Shown: positions 6,145 to 8,641 of the stretch, piece after piece
Layout of the letters: each line of letters starts with the position of its first letter
How positions within the stretch are numbered: position 1 is the first letter of the stretch
DNA from: an uncultured Eubacteriales bacterium
GTDB taxonomy: Bacteria > Bacillota > Clostridia > Oscillospirales > Oscillospiraceae
Assembly: GCA_900551495.1 (NCBI GenBank)
Contig: URWG01000076.1
Coordinates: 1 to 8,641 of the forward strand
Length of the DNA: 8,641 nucleotides
Direction: 5' to 3'
The notes under the pieces: generated by a model
Database searches by the model: none
Seen by the model: the letters and a program-made list of their open reading frames with translations, nothing else
What the model was told of the DNA's origin: nothing
Program-made: the position numbers and the translations under genes

Positions 6145-6185
6145 GACGGCTCCGATGCTGCTAACACATCGGAGCCGTCTGTTTA
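6145..6185 (+). terminator. 13-bp dyad between convergent genes
   Basis: GACGGCTCCGATG (6145–6157) and CATCGGAGCCGTC (6167–6179) form a perfect 13-bp stem with a 9-nt loop, followed on the plus strand by TGTTTATCGTTT. No plus-strand gene ends directly before it, so it may be a back-up terminator for yebC. On the minus strand there is no T-tract, so it is a poor terminator for the convergent operon. Confidence 0.55.
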
Positions 6186-6350
6186 TCGTTTGACACACAC
6201 GCTGCTGTCGGCTTATCCGCGAAAACCTCCGCGGCATCAGCAGCAGAGATCGGGAAAAGGGAGGAAAACCCGACCTCCGCTTAGAGGATACCACACTCCT
6301 CCGCCGAAGTTGTGAACAGACTTTGAAATATCTGCAAATAAGTTTTATCC
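6186..6350. other. Gene-free stretch with several short dyads
   Basis: No credible reading frame. It holds nested or adjacent pairings: GCTGCTG (6201–6207) with CAGCAGC (6238–6244), enclosing CCGC/GCGG; TCGGG (6250–6254) with CCCGA (6269–6273); and GAGGA (6284–6288) with TCCTC (6297–6301) inside CTT/AAG. It could be part of a 3' UTR or a small RNA, but no clear promoter was found and no known RNA family is recognised. Confidence 0.3.
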
Positions 6351-7058
6351 TCACAGAAAGAAAAACGGATTTTTCAGCCCGCTCGACCAAAGCGCCGATG
6401 CCGTCCGCCACATGGCGCGGGCATGGATGCGGTCGTGCCAAAGGAAGCGGCGCAGCACCTTGCGTACCGTCCAAAGCTCGCCGTCGGGCGCGGTATAGAC
6501 CGTCCCGCTCAGGAAATCGGGCAGCGTCTCCAGCTCGGAAAGCGCCTGAAGCCGATTGGTGTAGAGATCGGGGACGTTCTCAAAGGAAATTCCGAACGCG
6601 CCGACGTAATAAGCCGTTGTTTGATTGATATGCTCGTACATCTCCCGCGGCGTGCGCGGTACGGCGCCGTAGAAGCAAATGCGCTTCGGGCGGTCGGAGA
6701 TGTCGGGATTCGGGATGCTGAGAAACAGCTTGCGCACGTCCCGCGCCGACCGCAGGACTGCCAGCTTCAGGTTCTCGTACTCCTGCGGCATCAGCGGCTC
6801 GCGCTCGGTGTCAAACAGCACGTCCGAATCGGCAAGATTCACGGCAAGCGGCGAGAGCTTCCGCTGCACGACCTCGATTTCGGGATCGTCGTAGGCGGGG
6901 ACTCTGCCGGTGCTCCAGCGCAGATAGGCGCGCAGCTCGCCGGGGAATTTTGCCAGTGCCTCCGTCTCCGTCTCGCCGCGGACGAAAGCGCCGGGGAAAT
7001 TCGCGGCGTAGATCAGGTATCCGCCCGCGTTATACTCAACGACAGCCTGTATTTTCAT
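6351..7058 (-). CDS. HicB-like N-terminal plus DinB-like C-terminal protein
   Basis: A 235-residue protein of unestablished function. Residues 1–50 (MKIQAVVEYNAGGYLIYAAN, then FPGAFVRGETETEALAKF) fit the HicB-like antitoxin fold: two strands, a PG turn, a G-x-T loop and a helix. Residues about 85–225 look like a four-helix DinB/YfiT-type bundle: MYEHINQTTAYYVGAFG (140–156) and TVRKVLRRFLWHDRIHARAMWR (197–218). His 143, 208 and 212 match the usual three-His metal site. No HTH and no hicA toxin gene are present, so it is not a simple toxin–antitoxin pair. The ATG at 7058 follows GGAGGTT and overlaps the 5-FCL stop by 4 nt (ATGA), implying translational coupling. Domain calls are by eye; the N-terminal one is less certain than the C-terminal one. 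Confidence 0.8.
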   Translation of the reverse strand: MKIQAVVEYNAGGYLIYAANFPGAFVRGETETEALAKFPGELRAYLRWSTGRVPAYDDPEIEVVQRKLSPLAVNLADSDVLFDTEREPLMPQEYENLKLAVLRSARDVRKLFLSIPNPDISDRPKRICFYGAVPRTPREMYEHINQTTAYYVGAFGISFENVPDLYTNRLQALSELETLPDFLSGTVYTAPDGELWTVRKVLRRFLWHDRIHARAMWRTASALWSSGLKNPFFFL

Positions 7059-7606
7059 AGTGTAACCTCCGTGATCGGTTGCGAAATAACGGCATCCACC
7101 GGAAGATCGTGCGGCTCGGGGGTCAACTGCGGCAGGAGCTGAAAGCCGTAGCACAGCGCAACGGTCGGGTGCTTCGGCTCCTGCGCGAGGAAGCGGTCAT
7201 AGAAGCCGCCGCCGTAGCCCAGTCGGTTCCCGTGCGGGTCAAATGCCAGCCCGGGCATCAGCAGCAGCGCCGTCGGGTCGTCGGCACGCTCGCCGCCGAT
7301 CGGCTCGGGAATCCCGTGATAGCCCGAGGCAAGCGGGGAATCCGGCTCCAGCCAAAGAAATTCGAGCGCCTCTCCCGCCACCCGCGGCACGGCAACGCGT
7401 TTTCCGTCCTGCCATGCGCGGCGGAGGATCGGGGCAGTCCGCACCTCCTGATTGTAGCTCAGATAGGCGTAGAGGGCGCGTGTGTCGCGATACAGCGGGT
7501 GGCAAAACAGCTTCTCCGCCAAGGCAGCCGACGCCGCCTCGATCTGCGCCTCCGTCAGGGCGCGTTTTTGCTGCGTGATTTGCCGCCGCAGCGCCGATTT
7601 GTCCAT
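7055..7606 (-). CDS. 5-formyltetrahydrofolate cyclo-ligase
   Basis: A 183-residue cytoplasmic enzyme (MTHFS; YgfA/YqgN family) that converts 5-formyl-THF to 5,10-methenyl-THF using ATP, returning the stored folate to one-carbon metabolism. The N-terminal helix MDKSALRRQITQQKRAL carries the basic residues typical of the phosphate-binding part. The hallmark C-terminal segments are present: MPGLAFD (117–123), GNRLGYGGGFYDRFL (126–140), and HDLPVDAVISQP (166–177), which matches the usual HDxxVDxVVT. Length is at the family norm. The ATG at 7606 is chosen because GGGAGGG lies 8 nt upstream; upstream in-frame ATGs would add residues outside the family. It is the first gene of a two-gene operon, with a near-consensus promoter about 30 nt upstream of the ATG. 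Confidence 0.95.
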   Translation of the reverse strand: MDKSALRRQITQQKRALTEAQIEAASAALAEKLFCHPLYRDTRALYAYLSYNQEVRTAPILRRAWQDGKRVAVPRVAGEALEFLWLEPDSPLASGYHGIPEPIGGERADDPTALLLMPGLAFDPHGNRLGYGGGFYDRFLAQEPKHPTVALCYGFQLLPQLTPEPHDLPVDAVISQPITEVTL

Positions 7607-7637
7607 GTCCGCGTCCCTCCCTTGTTTCTTCACCTCC

Positions 7638-7666
7638 ATTGTAGCGGTTTCCGTGAACGGTGTCAA
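7638..7666 (-). promoter_or_regulatory. Near-consensus promoter of the 5-FCL operon
   Basis: On the minus strand TTGACA (7666–7661), a 17-bp spacer and TACAAT (7643–7638). The expected leader is about 25 nt and ends in the GGGAGGG site. It is the best promoter match in the window. Confidence 0.85.
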
Positions 7667-7705
7667 TCCTTTTCCGAAATTCGGGCAGCGAAGCGGAAAT
7701 GCCCA

Positions 7706-7734
7706 TTGCGAATTGTCGGATTTTAGGGTATAAT
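7706..7734 (+). promoter_or_regulatory. Promoter of the diacylglycerol-kinase-family gene
   Basis: TTGCGA (7706–7711), a 17-bp spacer and consensus TATAAT (7729–7734). It is divergent from the 5-FCL promoter, with 39 bp between the two -35 boxes. The leader would be about 25 nt. Confidence 0.75.
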
Positions 7735-7765
7735 GACGCTAAACCACAAGAGAAAGGGAGCCGAC

Positions 7766-8635
7766 ATGACATATCACATTCTCTTTAACCCGAACGCGGG
7801 CAACGGAAACGGCGAGGCGTCCGCCCGAAAGCTGGATACGTTGCTGGCGGGTAACGAGCTTCACTACTATGACATGACAAAAATTGCCTCGTATAAGGAC
7901 TTCTTCAAGCCAATTCCCGCCGATGAGCCGATCGTGCTTGCGGGCGGCGACGGCACGCTGAACCGCTTTATCAACGACACGCAGTCGATTGCCGTTGCGC
8001 AGGATATTCAGTATTATGCCGTCGGCAGCGGAAACGACTTTTTACACGACCTCGGAAAAGAAAAGGGGGATCCGCCCTTCTCCATTAAAAAATATTTGGT
8101 CGATCTGCCGACCGTTACGGTGAAGAGGAAGTCCTACCGCTTCCTCAACGGCATCGGCTACGGCATTGACGGCTATTGCTGTGAGGTCGGCGATCGGCTT
8201 CGTCGGACCTCGGATAAGCCCGTCAACTACACCTCCATCGCCATCAAGGGGCTACTGTTCCACTATAAGCCCGCCAATGCCCGCATTACCGTGGACGGCA
8301 AGACGCACTCCTTCCACCATGTTTGGCTCGCGCCGACGATGAACGGCAGATTCTACGGCGGCGGCATGATGGTCGCGCCCGCGCAGGATCGCCTGAATCC
8401 CGAGCGGACCGTCTCGGTCAGCGTGCTGTTCGGCTCGGGGAAGCTCAAGACGCTCGTCGTTTTTCCCTCGATCTTCAAGGGCGAGCACGTCCGCCATACC
8501 GAGATGAGCCGCGTGCTTACGGGGCATGAGATCAAGGTGGAGTTCGACCGCCCGACCGCGCTGCAAATCGACGGCGAGACGATCCTCGGCGTGACGGAGT
8601 ATTCCGTCTCCACCCGCGTCCCCGCTGTTGTATAA
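7766..8635 (+). CDS. Diacylglycerol/lipid kinase family protein (DagK catalytic domain)
   Basis: A 289-residue soluble lipid kinase of the DAGK_cat (YegS/DgkB) superfamily, which phosphorylates diacylglycerol or related lipids with ATP at the inner face of the membrane. Visible motifs: NPNAGNGNG (8–16) at the first nucleotide-binding strand, GGDGTLNRFIN (60–70) with the invariant GGDGT, GSGNDF (87–92), NGIGYGID (128–135), YGGGMMVAP (197–205) and QIDGE (267–271) in the C-terminal beta domain. There are no membrane spans, as expected. The start at 7766 follows AAGGGAG with a 5-nt spacer; an in-frame ATG at 7733 falls inside the -10 box and is rejected. The stop is 6 nt before the window end. 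The substrate lipid cannot be told from sequence; a sphingosine-kinase-like or undecaprenol-type substrate is possible. Confidence 0.92.
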   Translation: MTYHILFNPNAGNGNGEASARKLDTLLAGNELHYYDMTKIASYKDFFKPIPADEPIVLAGGDGTLNRFINDTQSIAVAQDIQYYAVGSGNDFLHDLGKEKGDPPFSIKKYLVDLPTVTVKRKSYRFLNGIGYGIDGYCCEVGDRLRRTSDKPVNYTSIAIKGLLFHYKPANARITVDGKTHSFHHVWLAPTMNGRFYGGGMMVAPAQDRLNPERTVSVSVLFGSGKLKTLVVFPSIFKGEHVRHTEMSRVLTGHEIKVEFDRPTALQIDGETILGVTEYSVSTRVPAVV

Positions 8636-8641
8636 AATCGT

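Noticed and set aside
7079..7726. Plus-strand open frame of 215 codons opposite 5-FCL
   Set aside because: It is a shadow of the conserved 5-FCL gene and it runs through both divergent promoters.

Overview
This window (about 60% G+C by eye) looks like chromosomal DNA from a GC-rich Clostridia/Bacillota bacterium, probably an anaerobic gut Oscillospiraceae-type organism. That is inferred from gene content: a 2[4Fe-4S] ferredoxin, a DUF1858 redox-disulfide protein, the trmK–Nif3 pair typical of Bacillota, and strong AGGAGG ribosome sites. No tRNA, rRNA, CRISPR array, phage or transposase gene was seen.

Layout. Positions 1–401 (minus): 5' part of a TrmN6-type methyltransferase that runs off the window. 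402–643: no gene, but two identical hairpins flanking a 126-bp dispersed repeat. 644–814 (minus): ferredoxin, divergent from a stand-alone clpC (960–3221, plus). 3303–3527 (plus): DUF1858 protein with its own promoter and a strong terminator. 3603–5109 (plus): trmK and a Nif3-family metal protein with overlapping reading frames. 5180–5917 (plus): yebC with its own promoter. 5918–6350: a 433-bp convergent intergenic region with a 16-bp terminator dyad, a second copy of the dispersed repeat in opposite orientation, a 13-bp dyad and an unexplained structured stretch. 6351–7606 (minus): a two-gene operon, 5-formyltetrahydrofolate cyclo-ligase followed by a HicB-like/DinB-like two-domain protein, joined by an ATGA stop/start overlap. 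7766–8635 (plus): a diacylglycerol-kinase-family protein read from a promoter divergent to that operon.

Most genes are housekeeping: tRNA methylation (TrmN6-like, TrmK), protein quality control (ClpC), translation/regulation (YebC), folate salvage (5-FCL) and lipid phosphorylation. They form several small transcription units rather than one pathway. The accessory interest lies in the two copies of the hairpin-armed repeat, whose arms differ in sequence but keep pairing, and in the fused HicB-like/DinB-like protein coupled to folate cyclo-ligase. I found no obvious new defence or mobile system.
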